In this document: positions 34,196 through 44,359 of the stretch, piece after piece
How positions within the stretch are numbered: position 1 is the first letter of the stretch
How the letters are laid out: every line of letters begins with the position of its first letter
Assembly (NCBI GenBank): GCA_039720395.1
Contig: CM077824.1
Span: 17,569,046-17,633,045, forward strand
Source of the DNA: Liquidambar formosana
Lineage: Eukaryota > Streptophyta > Magnoliopsida > Saxifragales > Altingiaceae
DNA length: 64,000 nt
Direction of reading: 5' to 3'
Position numbers and translations under genes: made by a program
The notes under the pieces: model-generated
The model's input: the letters and a program-made list of their open reading frames with translations, nothing else
Told to the model about the DNA's origin: nothing
Databases searched by the model: none

Positions 34196-34808
34196 GGGCA
34201 TGTGACTCATATGGGATTATTGGAGTCTTCTGTTGTATTTAGTTAGTAGGAGTTCTGTGTGTTACTGTTATGTGCTCATTGTGAGTTATTTTTGTGTTGC
34301 CATATGCTATTGTGCGCACATTTTTTGGTTCCTTACAACATTATTGATTTGTGATTCGAGACATTCAGATTTAGTTTCAATGGGCTTCTTATGGAAATAA
34401 TTATGTTGATCACATTTTTGTGTTATTTCCTATATTATAGTTGCTTTTGGCAATTTATGTCATGTGGGTGTAAGTGCTTGGTTATGTGTTTTGCATCCTG
34501 TCGATGTATTATTTACATAACTAGGTGCTTGTAAACACATTTTGGACTAAGCTATTGTTTAGGTACTTAATCACTTTTGAAATTTTGTGATTGAATGACT
34601 TATGTTGTCCAAGTGGGAGATTGTTATATTTATCTTATGATGTGGACTAACAAAGTCATTTATTGTACCTATTTTGTTTATAGACCCATAATAGGATGGG
34701 CCAACTATATTGTACACATAGGGAAAACCCTTACTCTTATCCTATATATAAATAACAATTGGCTCATTATGTTGTTATCATGTTGTTGCTGAATTAGGGT
34801 TGAGAGTA
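34196..34808 (+). repeat. 3' non-coding end and truncated 3' LTR of Copia A
   Basis: A T-rich non-coding stretch ends in the polypurine-like AAGTGGGAGATT (34610-34621), followed by the LTR start TGTTATATTTATC at 34622. The LTR matches the 5' copy to GGGTTGAGAG at 34808, then stops abruptly at unrelated sequence. Confidence 0.88.
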
Positions 34809-35586
34809 TGTGAGCGCAAGCGGGAGTCGCCACCCAATTTAGCTTTGGGAACTGTGTTTTTTGGTCAAATTCGAGGTCCAGAGGTTCAAGTCCGGAGCTA
34901 GGGTACATTATTGGGAAGGTATTAGGCACCCAAAAATGCCCGGTCGAAACCGGCCTCCGTGAATAATTGTTGGCTTTAATTAATCAAGGTATTTAATCAA
35001 ATTTAACCCTAAGCATGCGAAAATGCGACAATATGCCAAGCACGCAAATGATTATGCAAATAATAAAATGATCCAGTGGGGAAATGGTTAGTGGCACATG
35101 GCATGGCAGAATATACAAGAGATTATAACTCACGGAAAGCAAAATAAATAAACAGATAAAAGAATGCCTAGACTACAATGCGTACGCACCATGTATTGGT
35201 GCGTGCGCACCATGTGGTAGTGCGTGCGCACCAAGTGGTGGTGCGTGCGCACCAAGTGGATTCAAAATGACCATTTGAAGCAGATGAGTTTTTTCTGTCA
35301 GAGCATAGGGTGCGTACGCACCATGTAGTGGTGCGTACGCATCAGCAAGACAATTTCTCTACATTCTCCACTAACATGCATTTTACGAATAAAATATTAA
35401 CACCACTAACATTAATTTAATCTACAAAAATCTCAATCGGCATACACTAATATTAAACAATCATTAAAATATACCAAAAATACTAACACTAACATTAAAT
35501 ATTCTAACCACACTTAATAAAATAACCTAACTAATATTATATTAATATAATCTAATCCATTTTAATCAAAACCAGAATAAATTATA
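34809..35586 (+). mobile_element. Tat/Ogre-like Gypsy 5' region, running into the gap
   Basis: TGAGCGCAAGCGGGAGTCGC, CCACCCAATTTAGC and GGGAAGGTATTAGGCACCC, followed by AATGCCCGGTCGAAACCG, resemble the leader just after the 5' LTR of Tat/Ogre Gypsy elements. No coding region is visible before the gap. It truncates the Copia A 3' LTR. Confidence 0.6.
35178..35345. repeat. Palindromic minisatellite (GGTGCGTRCGCACC units)
   Basis: Six copies of a 14-bp palindrome centred on TGCGTACGCA or TGCGTGCGCA, at about 35178, 35199, 35219, 35240, 35310 and 35330; most are about 20-21 bp apart, joined by AWGTRGTR-type linkers. CpG-rich in an otherwise AT-rich element. Confidence 0.9.
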
Positions 35587-35686
35587 NNNNNNNNNNNNNN
35601 NNNNNNNNNNNNNNNNNNNNNNNNNNNNNNNNNNNNNNNNNNNNNNNNNNNNNNNNNNNNNNNNNNNNNNNNNNNNNNNNNNNNNN
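35587..35686. other. Assembly gap, 100 N
   Basis: A run of N; the round number suggests an unsized scaffold gap. It lies in or beside the Tat/Ogre-like element. Confidence 1.
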
Positions 35687-36908
35687 TGAATCATTAGAAA
35701 CTTCTCATGGAATTTTTCTTAAGCAATCTCATATATTGAAAAAATCTTAAAGAAATACAAATTTTGATTGCAAGCATGTATGTACACCATTTGCTTCTAG
35801 CATTCATTACAACAATTGAGAAAGATAGTGATGTTTGAATAAGAAAGAATATGCAAGTATAATGGTAGTTTGAGATATGCAATAGATTGTATAGGACTGA
35901 TATTGTTATGTTGGGGAGTAAACCAGACTTTGAACCTTGGAATGCAATGGTCGTGTAAGAGATATTGAAAAAGAACTACTAACTATGGAGTGCTCTATAA
36001 GAGATATCCCATATACTTGAAGGGGTAGTGATGTGATTGGAATTACTAATCTGGTGACTCAATGTCTACCATTGGCTATGGTTTACTTTAGGAGGTGGAA
36101 CTGTTTGTTGGAGATCAAAAAAACAAACAAAGTATATCTAAGTCCACATGGAGCTAGAGCTTATAGCTTTGGCCTCAGCCAATGATAAAGCAGGTTGGTT
36201 GCATGCAGAGTTTTAAATACCGTGGATATCGACGATATATCGTTATATCGAAGGGTAACGATATGATATCTTGCTCGATATTTTTCACATTTTATCGTTC
36301 GAAATTTCGACATGTTGACGATAATCGTTGAATTTCGGTAATGTCGAAAGTTTCGCTTTTTTTCTCCATTTACCGTTGAGATAGGGTCGGTATTCGTCGA
36401 TATCGATCAAAATTCGATGCTATTGAAGAAGAGGAAGGAGAAGAAGAGGGGGAGGAAGGAGAGAAACTAATTCATACAATCACAGATTTACACCGTCGGC
36501 AGCTTGAAGTTGTAGATCCTCCACGATCGACTTCTCTGAAGGGGTTTGTTCGAGAGAAGCGTGAAGAGTAAATCTGGTGGCTCGAAAGTGTAGATTGGCA
36601 TCTGGGTGTGTTACTTGGTTGCATAGAAAAAGGGCATCGATGGGTTTCTCAGTAGGTTCCTAGTCGAGAGAAAGAGAGGGATAGGGGAAAAAAGAAGAAA
36701 AGAGGAAAGAAATCTTCTTCTTTTCTTTCATTCTTTATTATTATTTTTTTAAAATTTTATAATCCTTTTGTTTTGCTTTTCGAAGTTGTTCCCTCATAAA
36801 GCAAATTCAACTCTATTAATATTACCTATATCTTTTTAAAATTTTATATTCTTATCTTTAACTTTATGACCTTTTAAAAAAACCTACTCATTTTTATATT
36901 TATTTTAA

Positions 36909-36963
<55 letters not shown>

Positions 36964-37740
36964 TATATGTTTAATATTTTACATATTTTAAAATATAGTT
37001 TCAAAATTCAAACCAATACATTTGGTTTAGTGACATTCCTTCCTATGTGTGGTAGGAGGTTATACATTCGAATTAATAAAATATCTTAAATGGTATGTAT
37101 TTTAATTTCATGTGACATTTAGATATTGAGTTTGCATAAATTCCCATTATTTATTTTCTCACCGCGTCACACTTTTTATACCCTACACAACACATACTTG
37201 TATTATACACATTTAAATTGTAATATTTGATCCTAAATTGTGTTTTTAGAGTCTAAATTGTTGTTTTCCAAAGTTTCAATAAAAATATCTAGTTCAACTC
37301 ATAATATCCACCATATCCTTTAAAACGATATCGATATTGTCGATATATCCAACGATATATCCATATTTTTTGGACTCTCGATATATCCATCGATATCGAT
37401 AATTAAAGTCCTTGGTTGCATGACTTATTATCTGAGATACCCCATAGGAGATAAACCAAAACCGCCTGTTTTGATATATAGTGATAGTACGATTACTATT
37501 GGCAAGAGTACATAACAAAGAATATAATGGGAAATTTAGATATGTGAGAAGAAAACACAGTACTGTGAAATCTTACATGAGTAAGGGATATATAAGTATT
37601 TATTATGTGAGATCAAGTGATAATCTCAATGATCCGCTGACAAAAATTCCAGCTAGATAAAATATCTAGAGGACATCGAGGGGAATGGGACTTAAGCCAA
37701 AAGAAATTTAAACCCTATATGAGGATAATGAGTTCAACTT
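35687..37740 (+). mobile_element. Copia B remnant (RNase H and 3' part), split by hAT copy 2
   Basis: Left of the hAT: CLPLAMVYFRRWNC-type translation covering the STxGYxF...GGGTVCWRSKKQT segment of Copia RNase H (36060-36200). Right of it, 37423-37710 reads LLSEIPHRR, YNGKFRYVRRKHSTVKSY, SIYYVRSSDNLNDPLTKIP, the RNase H end, with many stops. The duplicated GTTGCATG proves contiguity before hAT insertion. No LTRs were identified. Confidence 0.8.
36206..37414. mobile_element. hAT copy 2, non-autonomous, perfect 8-bp TSD
   Basis: 1,209 bp between GTTGCATG at 36198-36205 and 37415-37422. The left end is CAGAGTTTTAAATACC, the right end AAAGTCCTTG, with CGATATATCG-type words within about 110 bp of each end. 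It shares TTTTATACCCTACACAACAC and CACATTTAAATTG with copies 1 and 3. There is a (TC)n/(TA)n microsatellite at 36910-36962. No transposase. Confidence 0.92.
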
Positions 37741-37749
37741 TGAGGGTCG

Positions 37750-39547
37750 AACAGAATCTTCTTACTTTATAATCTATTTTTGCAAGTTTTTGAGTTGGTG
37801 TCTAGATTGAAAGTAAATTTGAGTAAGAGTTCCTTAGCAAGTATCAATAAACTTGAGAAGTTAGCAATTGGTTTAGGTTGTTCTTTATAGAGTTGACCTT
37901 TAAAACATTTGGGTATAGGCGAGCCAAGATTTGATTCTTTTTGCTGCCCGATTATTGATCAAGTTGGGAAAGGTCGAATGGATGGAAAAAGACTTTGATT
38001 TCTAGAGGGGCAACATCACTTCTGATCGGTCAGTGTTTTCTAGTATCCCCATTTATTATATATCTCTTTTTAAAATTATTGTAAAAGTGGCAAAGAGGAT
38101 TATAAAAAATGAAGAGACTTCTTATGGGAAGGTAGTGGTGAACGGCAGAGAGATCATTTGGTTTATTAGTGTTAAGGTTTCCAAACTCCAACCTAAAGCC
38201 TAAGCTATTAAGTTTAGGGCCCAAACATGTATATGAAGCTATGTCAACTCGATATTTAATCCCCCCAGGGACAACCACGATTGACACGGGCCCAAGGAAC
38301 GATATGCTCTGATACCATGTTAAGTTTCCAACCTAACAGCCTAAGCTATTAAATAGAGGGCCCAAATAGGTATATGAAGACATATTTAACTCAATATTTA
38401 ATCGATGGTGGGATGTGGGACTTCCCAATAATTAGTGGTAATGTATCTTCTTGTTGGTTAATATTTTGCCAGAAGCATTACTTATTGGGACGTGGTTATG
38501 GAGATTCCTCATGAGAGAGATTCCTTATGGTATGCAGTCAGTGAAAGTAAATATGTGATTCAGAATTTTGGTTGAGATACGCAGGTTAGTGGTTACAGTT
38601 GCAGCTGAAAGTCCTTGGAAGTTCATTTATCAAGATTTGTCTCAATTTTTCGCCTCTTACTTCCATGGTCGTGGGTAACTGTATAATTTTTTTGTACTCT
38701 TGGGTGTTCAATTAGAAATCGTCTCTTCTTTTCCCTCCCCTCTGGTCTTGACAATAAGGAGGTGTTGGAGTTATTTTCTCTTTTATCTCTTCTTGAATGT
38801 GTTGTGTTGAGACAGTCAAACCCAGACAGAAGATGTTGGCTCCCCCTTTATTCTGGTATTTTCTATTGCAAAATTTTTTTTTTTTTTGGAATTTTTAATT
38901 GATTATCCTAATGTCCCTTCTTTTCCTTCTTTTAAGATGATTTGAAAATCGAGAGTGCATCTTTAAGTCTAGGATTTTTCTTGGACGGTTGCTCTTAGGA
39001 AAGTTAATACTAATGATTTGTATCAGAAGACAAGACCTTCATGTGCTCTGTTACCTCAATAGTGTATTGATCATGTGCAGGAGGGAGGATGAACACATTG
39101 ATCATCTTTTCTTGCATTGCTTAGTAATATTTTTCACATCGCTAGGCTCTATTGGGTTTCACCTGGTTCTTCTGTTGATATGTTTATTATTGATTTTGAA
39201 GGGTTTGGATGTAGCAAGAGAGCTAAGATGTTTTGGAAATGTGTTGTTCTCGTTGCTTTTCTGGTCATATGGTTGGAGAGAAATGCAAGAATTTTTTAAA
39301 AATAAGGATGAGGATGTCTGCAGTCTTTGTGATAGGGTAAAATATTTGGCTTCTTTTTGGGTTTCTATTTCCAAGGAGTTTGTTGGTATTCCTTCGTTGT
39401 GATTAGATCTGATTGGAGTGTTTTTTGATGCTCTTAGAGTCCTTTGTTTTATTTTCTTTTTTCTTTTTTTTTTTATATAGGATTTGTCGTCCTATCCTGT
39501 ACCTTTTTATTTTTATCAATAAAAATTCTGTTACTTGTTAAAAAATG
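37750..39547 (+). mobile_element. LINE B, ORF2 RT/zinc-finger fragment
   Basis: Translation reads LKVNLSKSSLASINKLEKLA, then PLKHLGIG, then RDFLWEGSGERQRDHLVY (up to the TRIM at 38170). After it come zinc-finger RVT pieces: CRREDEHIDHLFLHC (39075-39120) and WREMQEFFKNKDEDVCSLCD with VSISKEFVGIPSL to 39402. A 3' UTR ends ATAAAAATTCTGTTACTTG and an A-rich tail at 39540-39547. 5' truncated and broken. Confidence 0.85.
38170..38430 (-). mobile_element. TRIM element with 5-bp TSD inside LINE B
   Basis: Terminal-repeat retrotransposon in miniature. On the minus strand: LTR 38430-38318 ending TTAACA, primer-binding site TGGTATCAGAGC (38317-38306), a short internal part, and a second, shortened LTR to 38170. 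The TSD is ATTAG at 38165-38169 and 38431-38435. 261 bp, no coding capacity; mobility would depend on another element's enzymes. Confidence 0.88.
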
Positions 39548-39565
39548 AAAATAAAGACAATTCAC

Positions 39566-39835
39566 CTAAGAGTAGCTTCCAAATTCATGAGAGCCCACTC
39601 CACCAAGAGCCCCATTGTAGCACTCTTCTTCAAAACATGCTCACGAAGAGGGGAACCCTCTCTTCTTAATTCTAGCTGGTAGACTCAAATTCAAACTAAT
39701 AATCCCATTTTATAAAATACTCAACCCAGTTCTTTGTATGGATAGAATTACTAAATTCTACTCTCACACGTAAACCTAAAACAGAGTTTCCATAAAAATC
39801 GTCTACACAAAAGAAATCCCAAACACACTAAGAAT
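39566..39835 (-). other. Open, gene-like segment of unknown origin
   Basis: I do not recognise this. One minus-strand frame reads VYQLELRREGSPLREHVLKK then SATMGLLVEWALMNLEATLR up to a good donor (CTTAG/GTGAAT at 39566/39565). The neighbouring frame reads NSVLGLRVRVEFSNSIHT before it. Together they look like one decayed coding segment with a frameshift and a TAG near 39691. It does not match callose synthase domains I know. The LINE B tail lies 18 bp beyond the donor. Confidence 0.35.
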
Positions 39836-40066
39836 TTGAGAAAATTTCTAACAGAGAAGTTAGATATGGCTTGAATACATGTAGCAACTGCATTAAACAC
39901 CTAAATAGATTTACCAAAAAAAGAATAAAATAAATTTTTATATAATGCTGAAAGTAACACAAACAAACGGCTGTATTTTGTTCTGTAGACATGGACAAGA
40001 ACTGCCACAATAACCGAAATATCAATATGTAGAGAAAATTCAGATAACTGAGATTATCATGAGTAC

Positions 40067-40177
40067 CTTGCAAAAAATTGAGGAAAGCAGAAGTAACAAA
40101 AATGCTCAAAAGCTTTTTAAATACATCCTCATCAAAACCGCAAATCTAGAAGGACTCCATGCAATAATAACCATGGC
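40067..40177 (-). pseudogene. Callose synthase exon with frameshift
   Basis: Follows an 81-bp intron (TTTTCAG acceptor). Reads AMVIIAWSPS, then a one-base loss (with a shortened G-S-L-x-A-L stretch) shifts the frame; the conserved FDEDVFKKLLSIFVTSAFLN continues in the next frame to a donor (CAAG/GTACTC). Without correction the original frame stops after LKSF. Confidence 0.85.
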
Positions 40178-40258
40178 CTGAAAACCAACAAAATGTTAAG
40201 TTCTTATAGAGAAAGGTCAAAAACCAAATTCGCAAACTCTAGTTTTGAGGATATATAC

Positions 40259-40348
40259 CTGGAAAGCCAATATGAAGAATATCCACATTCGGTTAAAACT
40301 TCTAAAAAGATGCCAAAATGTACGAACTTCAACGAAGTTTGTCTTGGG
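40259..40348 (-). pseudogene. Callose synthase exon: PKTNFVEVRTFWHLF
   Basis: 30 codons reading PKTNFVEVRTFWHLFRSF then NRMWIFFILAFQ, the family's F-x-E-x-R-[ST]-F-W-H-x-x-R-S-F-D-R-M-W block leading into a membrane helix. Donor CAG/GTATAT; phase 0. The Asp of S-F-D-R is Asn here. The exact acceptor is uncertain because AGCCCAAGAC occurs twice nearby. Confidence 0.88.
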
Positions 40349-40350
40349 CT

Positions 40351-41569
40351 TCCAGCATTGAGCATTGAAGTACGTCTTGGGCTTACAGCTTCCGGCAGTC
40401 AGTTCATTAGGTGTCTACCAGTACACATGGAGTTCAATATAAAAGTTTATAAAATGCACAAGAAGAGAAAAACCTTATGAAAATCATGAAATTAAAAGGG
40501 CCCAAATGCAGATGAGGAAGAGCAAAAAAAAAAAAAAAGAAAAAAAAATTTCCTTGTTCTTTTTTTCTTGTGTATGTCGGGCAATGTTCCATCGGATTAA
40601 CCCTAGATCCACCCTACCTTATACATGCTACCCTTTTCCTATCCAACCCAACGAAGGCAGTCAAGCTTCTGAGGAGACTTGAATTAGATCTTTTTGGAAT
40701 AACATCCAAGAGACTTTGCGGATAGGACATAATTCCATGTTCAAGGACCAAAGATTATTCAACATATCACTTAAGTCATGGAACTCTTAGAAAAATTATA
40801 TATCCTATATTAAGTAGCTAGAGATATCAATAATTATTTTTGATTGATAGTTTATGACATCAACAAGTCTACCAACAGGAATAATTATAATGTCATGTAG
40901 AGATATCGATACTAACACTCAAATATTTCTTCCTTTCTGTAATTTATTAGTCTAGTTTGTAAACTAAATTGATTCTTCTTGTATTAACATAGGTGTAGAT
41001 TCAATTCAGTACCGTGTAAATCAGGATTTTCCTGTGTTTTTTAATATTTTGGTGTTCCTCACCAAACGGTGGATGAGTAGTATTGTACTCCTGGTATTCT
41101 AATAGTACTATACCTTAAACACAAACTACCCCCTTTACTTCCAAAACAGACATAAAAACCCAAAAATTATCAACCCATGACACTTTCCAACCTGGGTCAA
41201 TGTACGATTAGAAAAATTGATGGTAAATGGTTAACAACCATCAACAAAGGCTCCTTGTCACTCCAAATTCTTTGCTATATATGGCCGTTATAGGCAGTCA
41301 CATCAACCCAATGACTTGCCCTACACTTTTGCATTTATGAATATCGTTCCAATGATCTACAATGGTTCCTTGTCACTCCAAATTTTTCGCTTCCTTTACA
41401 AATTATTTTTCATAGTCCCGATATTAAGAAAAATCTTATTTTGGCCTCATAGTTCAAAGGAATGCACTGGGAAAATAAAAAATAGGAAATAGAAACAGCT
41501 ATGGTTGAGAAATAACTGCACTTGGAAAACTAGATAACACATGAGAGTTATTCTTTTTCCTAAGGAAAG
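40351..41569. other. AT-rich DNA, no gene seen
   Basis: Within the enlarged callose synthase intron. The plus-strand frame at 40193-40480 is the antisense of a callose synthase exon. An A run lies at 40526-40550. Nothing else is recognised. Confidence 0.5.
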
Positions 41570-41860
41570 AAAAACAGCTGGGTGCAAGTGAGTATATACT
41601 ATGACAAGGCAGATGAATCCATAAAGAGATATAAAGTGAGTATGGTGGCAAAAGGTTATACAAACCTAACAAAAAGCCTCATCCTCAAAGGAAGGAAACA
41701 AAAAAAAAAAGAATTGAATTTTATCCTAGTGGTACTTTCTTTTTCACCAAATTATGGATGGACCCTTAATAAATTTATTGACCAAATTTAAAGTGCTTCT
41801 CTACATGGAAACTTAGATAAAGAAGTCTACCTATAAAAGCAGGAATACAAGAAAAACTTT
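41570..41860 (+). mobile_element. Copia reverse transcriptase fragment
   Basis: Translation reads ESIKRYKVSMVAKGYTN, then NYGWTLNKF, then SLHGNLDKEVYL, the Copia RT segment around [IR][14 protein letters not shown] and [14 protein letters not shown]. Broken by frameshifts; no ends recognised. Confidence 0.75.
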
Positions 41861-42210
41861 TGATTGACCAAAATATCCTTATTAAAAAGCTTAATTACAC
41901 TACTATCCACTTATAATAGAAAAAAAAGAAACCAAGAAGGTAAGTAAAAACTACAATAACGTATCCCATAATTATTTTTCTTCTTCTTTGGAATTCTACT
42001 TCTCATTTAATTTCTCAAACAAAATATAATTTTACTTATCATTCAATTTTAAAATTTAAATATACTTCATAATTCTCATTATTCAATTAAGGTTGCTTAA
42101 CCTTTTTATTTTTGTACTTTAATATATTTATTTATTCATTTATATCTACATCTCTCCTTTTTTTCATTTATATATGTCATATAAATGTACATAAAAGCAG
42201 GTAAATGACG

Positions 42211-42340
42211 TATTTTCTTCTATGGTATTAGGTCAAGTTAATTAACCCTAATCCTCAAACTTAATTTATATCAAAATTATATTGTTTACATGAAATGACA
42301 GAAATACCTCTCACTCTAATAACATATAAATCCCATAACA
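42211..42340 (-). repeat. 3' LTR of Copia C
   Basis: On the minus strand it starts TGTTATGGGATTTATATG after the polypurine tract AACTTGAGGGGGAG (42354-42341) and ends AGAAGAAAATA, a mutated CA terminus. Confidence 0.9.
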
Positions 42341-42721
42341 CTCCCCCTCAAGTTGGAGAGTATATCTCATATAGTCCCCAAGTTGCAACATAAAAATTCT
42401 AAACAAGCTCTAGACAAAGGCTTAGAGAAAATATCTGCAAGTTGATCTTGAATAGTAACATGAGGAGTCACGATTAAGCCAATCTCCACTTTTTCACGAA
42501 CTAGATGGCAGTCTACTTCAATATGCTTCGTTCTCTCATGAAATACCAGGTCAAAGCAATACAGATGGCAACCTAATTGTCACATGACATCCTTATAGGC
42601 AATGGAACCTTAAATCCAATTTCCCCCAAAAGATGCTTTATCCACAAAAGTTCACATGAAGTATGAGCCATAGCTCGATATTCAGCTTTTGCACTAGACC
42701 TGGCGACCACACTATGCTTCT
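42341..42721 (-). pseudogene. Copia C RNase H, C-terminal part
   Basis: Minus strand reads MAHTSCELLWIKHLLGEIG, then HIEVDCHLVREKVE, then QLADIFSKPLS, ending at the polypurine tract. The frame is interrupted at 42721 by the solo LTR. Confidence 0.82.
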
Positions 42722-43173
42722 TGATGTAGGTAAAATTATTCAAGCACATTTTTAGACTAACTTGAGATGGTCACCTGTCGGTTCACCCGGGTGTTCTCCA
42801 CGTCCGAGTTTTTCTCCAAGAATATCTCCTCAGGTATTTTTCCATTACACTCCTACTAGGACTCTATGATAAGAAGAATAAAGTTATCTTACCTAAATGG
42901 CAGTTGAGAGATTCACCCGAGAGTATGAGTTTGCCTAGGACTCTAATCTCCTAATTCGACTAGGAAAGTGATACCATTTATAAATATGGAGTCTCTTCAC
43001 ACACGCAAGGTATGTTCTAAACTCTATTTTTTATCCCACTTTTTCCTAAACATTTCCTGACTTAAGCATCGGACAGGCTCCCGCCGGCACCCCACCGGTC
43101 ATTTGAGCCCTTCTTTTGCAGGTTAGCACGAGGAGCACGTGGGACGACTGTTGGAGATTTTTTGACATCAACA
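42722..43173. mobile_element. Solo LTR inserted in Copia C
   Basis: 452 bp with TG...CA ends (TGATGTAGGTAAAATT / GACATCAACA) and TSD CTTCT at 42717-42721 and 43174-43178. It has a TATA-like TTTATAAATATGG at 42976 and, near its end, TGACTTAAGCATCGGAC and CTTTTGCAGG, words typical of Tat/Athila-type Gypsy LTRs. The Copia frame resumes exactly across it. Confidence 0.87.
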
Positions 43174-43494
43174 CTTCTTACTCTTCCATGTGATTAAATT
43201 GCCTCCCAAAAAGGTGCAATATCTAGTAGTAGACCTCTTGTCAGATGAAGATCCAGCCCAAACAGAATCAACAAAACCTTCTACACTCAAATGTCTATTA
43301 GTATTTAGAAGTCCACAGCCAAGATGAGCTTTAAGATATCGCACTACACGGATGACAACATCCCAATGTGGGACACGCGGAGATGCCATAAACTGACCAA
43401 CAACACTAACAACAAATGATATGTCTAGATAAGTAATGGTAAGATAATTCAGTTTACCCACCAACCACCGATATCTCTCTGGATTTGGTAACAA
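43174..43494 (-). pseudogene. Copia C RNase H, N-terminal part
   Basis: Open frame reading RYRWLVGKLNYLTITYLDIS, FVVSVVGQFMASPRVPHWD, VEGFVDSVWAGSSSDKRSTT, GGNLITWKSKK. The first RNase H Asp lies in GFVDSVWAG where relatives have SDSDWAG. Confidence 0.88.
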
Positions 43495-44355
43495 CTCTCC
43501 TTGATCAACTTTACTTCACATTAAGATCTATGGGAGTTTCCACAAGTTTGGATCCTAACAAACCAGTCTCTTCAAGGATGTCTAACACATACTTCCTCAG
43601 TGAGAGACTTATACCTTCCTTTGACCAAGTTACTTCAATTCCCAAAAAGTATCGTAGATTTCCCAAATCCTTGCTATGAAACCCGTTTTGTAGAAATGCC
43701 TTTAAATTGGCAATACCCAATTAGACATCTCCAATGATAATGATATCATCTACATAAACCACCAATAAAAATTTCCGTCCTTTTGAAGTAAGAGAGAACA
43801 CTGAATGATCAGACTAGCATCAATACATTCCAAACTCCAAACAGCTTCACTAAATTTTCAAAACCATGCCCTAGGGGATTATTTTAGACCATAAATGGCC
43901 TTGCAAAGTTTGCATACTTTCCTATACTCCCCCTGAGCAACAAATCGAGGTGGTTGCTCCATATAAACTTCCTCCTAAAGGTCCCCATGTAAGAAAGCAT
44001 TCTTGACATCTAACTGAAAAAAGGACCACCCACACGAAGCAGCCAAGGAGATCAAAATACAAACAGAAGCAATCTTAGTGACTGGAGAAAAGGTCTCAAC
44101 ATTGTCAATGCCATATGTTTGAGTATATCCCTTAGCAACAAGACGAGCTTTCAATCGTTCAATTGAGCCATCATCAAGTAAGTACTTCACAGCATACACC
44201 CAATGACAACCCACAACAAATTTTCCTTGACGAAGTGGTACAAGATCCCAAGTCCCAATACTATGTAGAGCTGACATCTCGTCCTCCATAGCTGTCCTCC
44301 AAGTAGGAATAGACAAAGCCTCCTGAACTATCTTAGGAAGAGAAATGGTGGACAA
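43495..44355 (-). pseudogene. Copia C reverse transcriptase
   Basis: Reads [74 protein letters not shown], then YVDDIIII at about 43756-43735 with both catalytic Asp, and FHSKDLGNLRYFLGIEV. Stops near 43978 and 43890 and a frameshift inactivate it. Confidence 0.9.
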
Positions 44356-44359
44356 AGAG

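Larger units (their letters stand above)
21391..34808 (+). mobile_element. Copia LTR retrotransposon A, expanded by nested insertions
   Basis: The order LTR, primer-binding site, gag, protease, integrase, RT, RNase H, polypurine tract, LTR is that of Ty1/Copia (integrase before RT). The element spans 13.4 kb. Removing the hAT (23373-27958) and the inverted-LTR unit (29950-32559) leaves about 6.2 kb. Both insertions are flanked by duplicated Copia sequence and the protein frame resumes across each. Stops in every domain and loss of catalytic residues show it is dead. The 3' LTR is truncated at 34808 by Tat/Ogre-like sequence. Confidence 0.92.

Noticed and set aside
21391..34808. Captured host gene or giant retrovirus-like element because of the 13.4-kb span
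   Set aside because: The excess length is accounted for by the hAT and inverted-LTR insertions, each with its own target duplication, and no envelope-like frame is present.
35178..35345. CRISPR-like array of palindromic repeats
   Set aside because: Spacers are 6-8 bp and themselves repeated, and the setting is a plant genome; it is a minisatellite.
40193..40480. 95-aa plus-strand frame
   Set aside because: Its complement encodes callose synthase exon text; the plus frame is a shadow.
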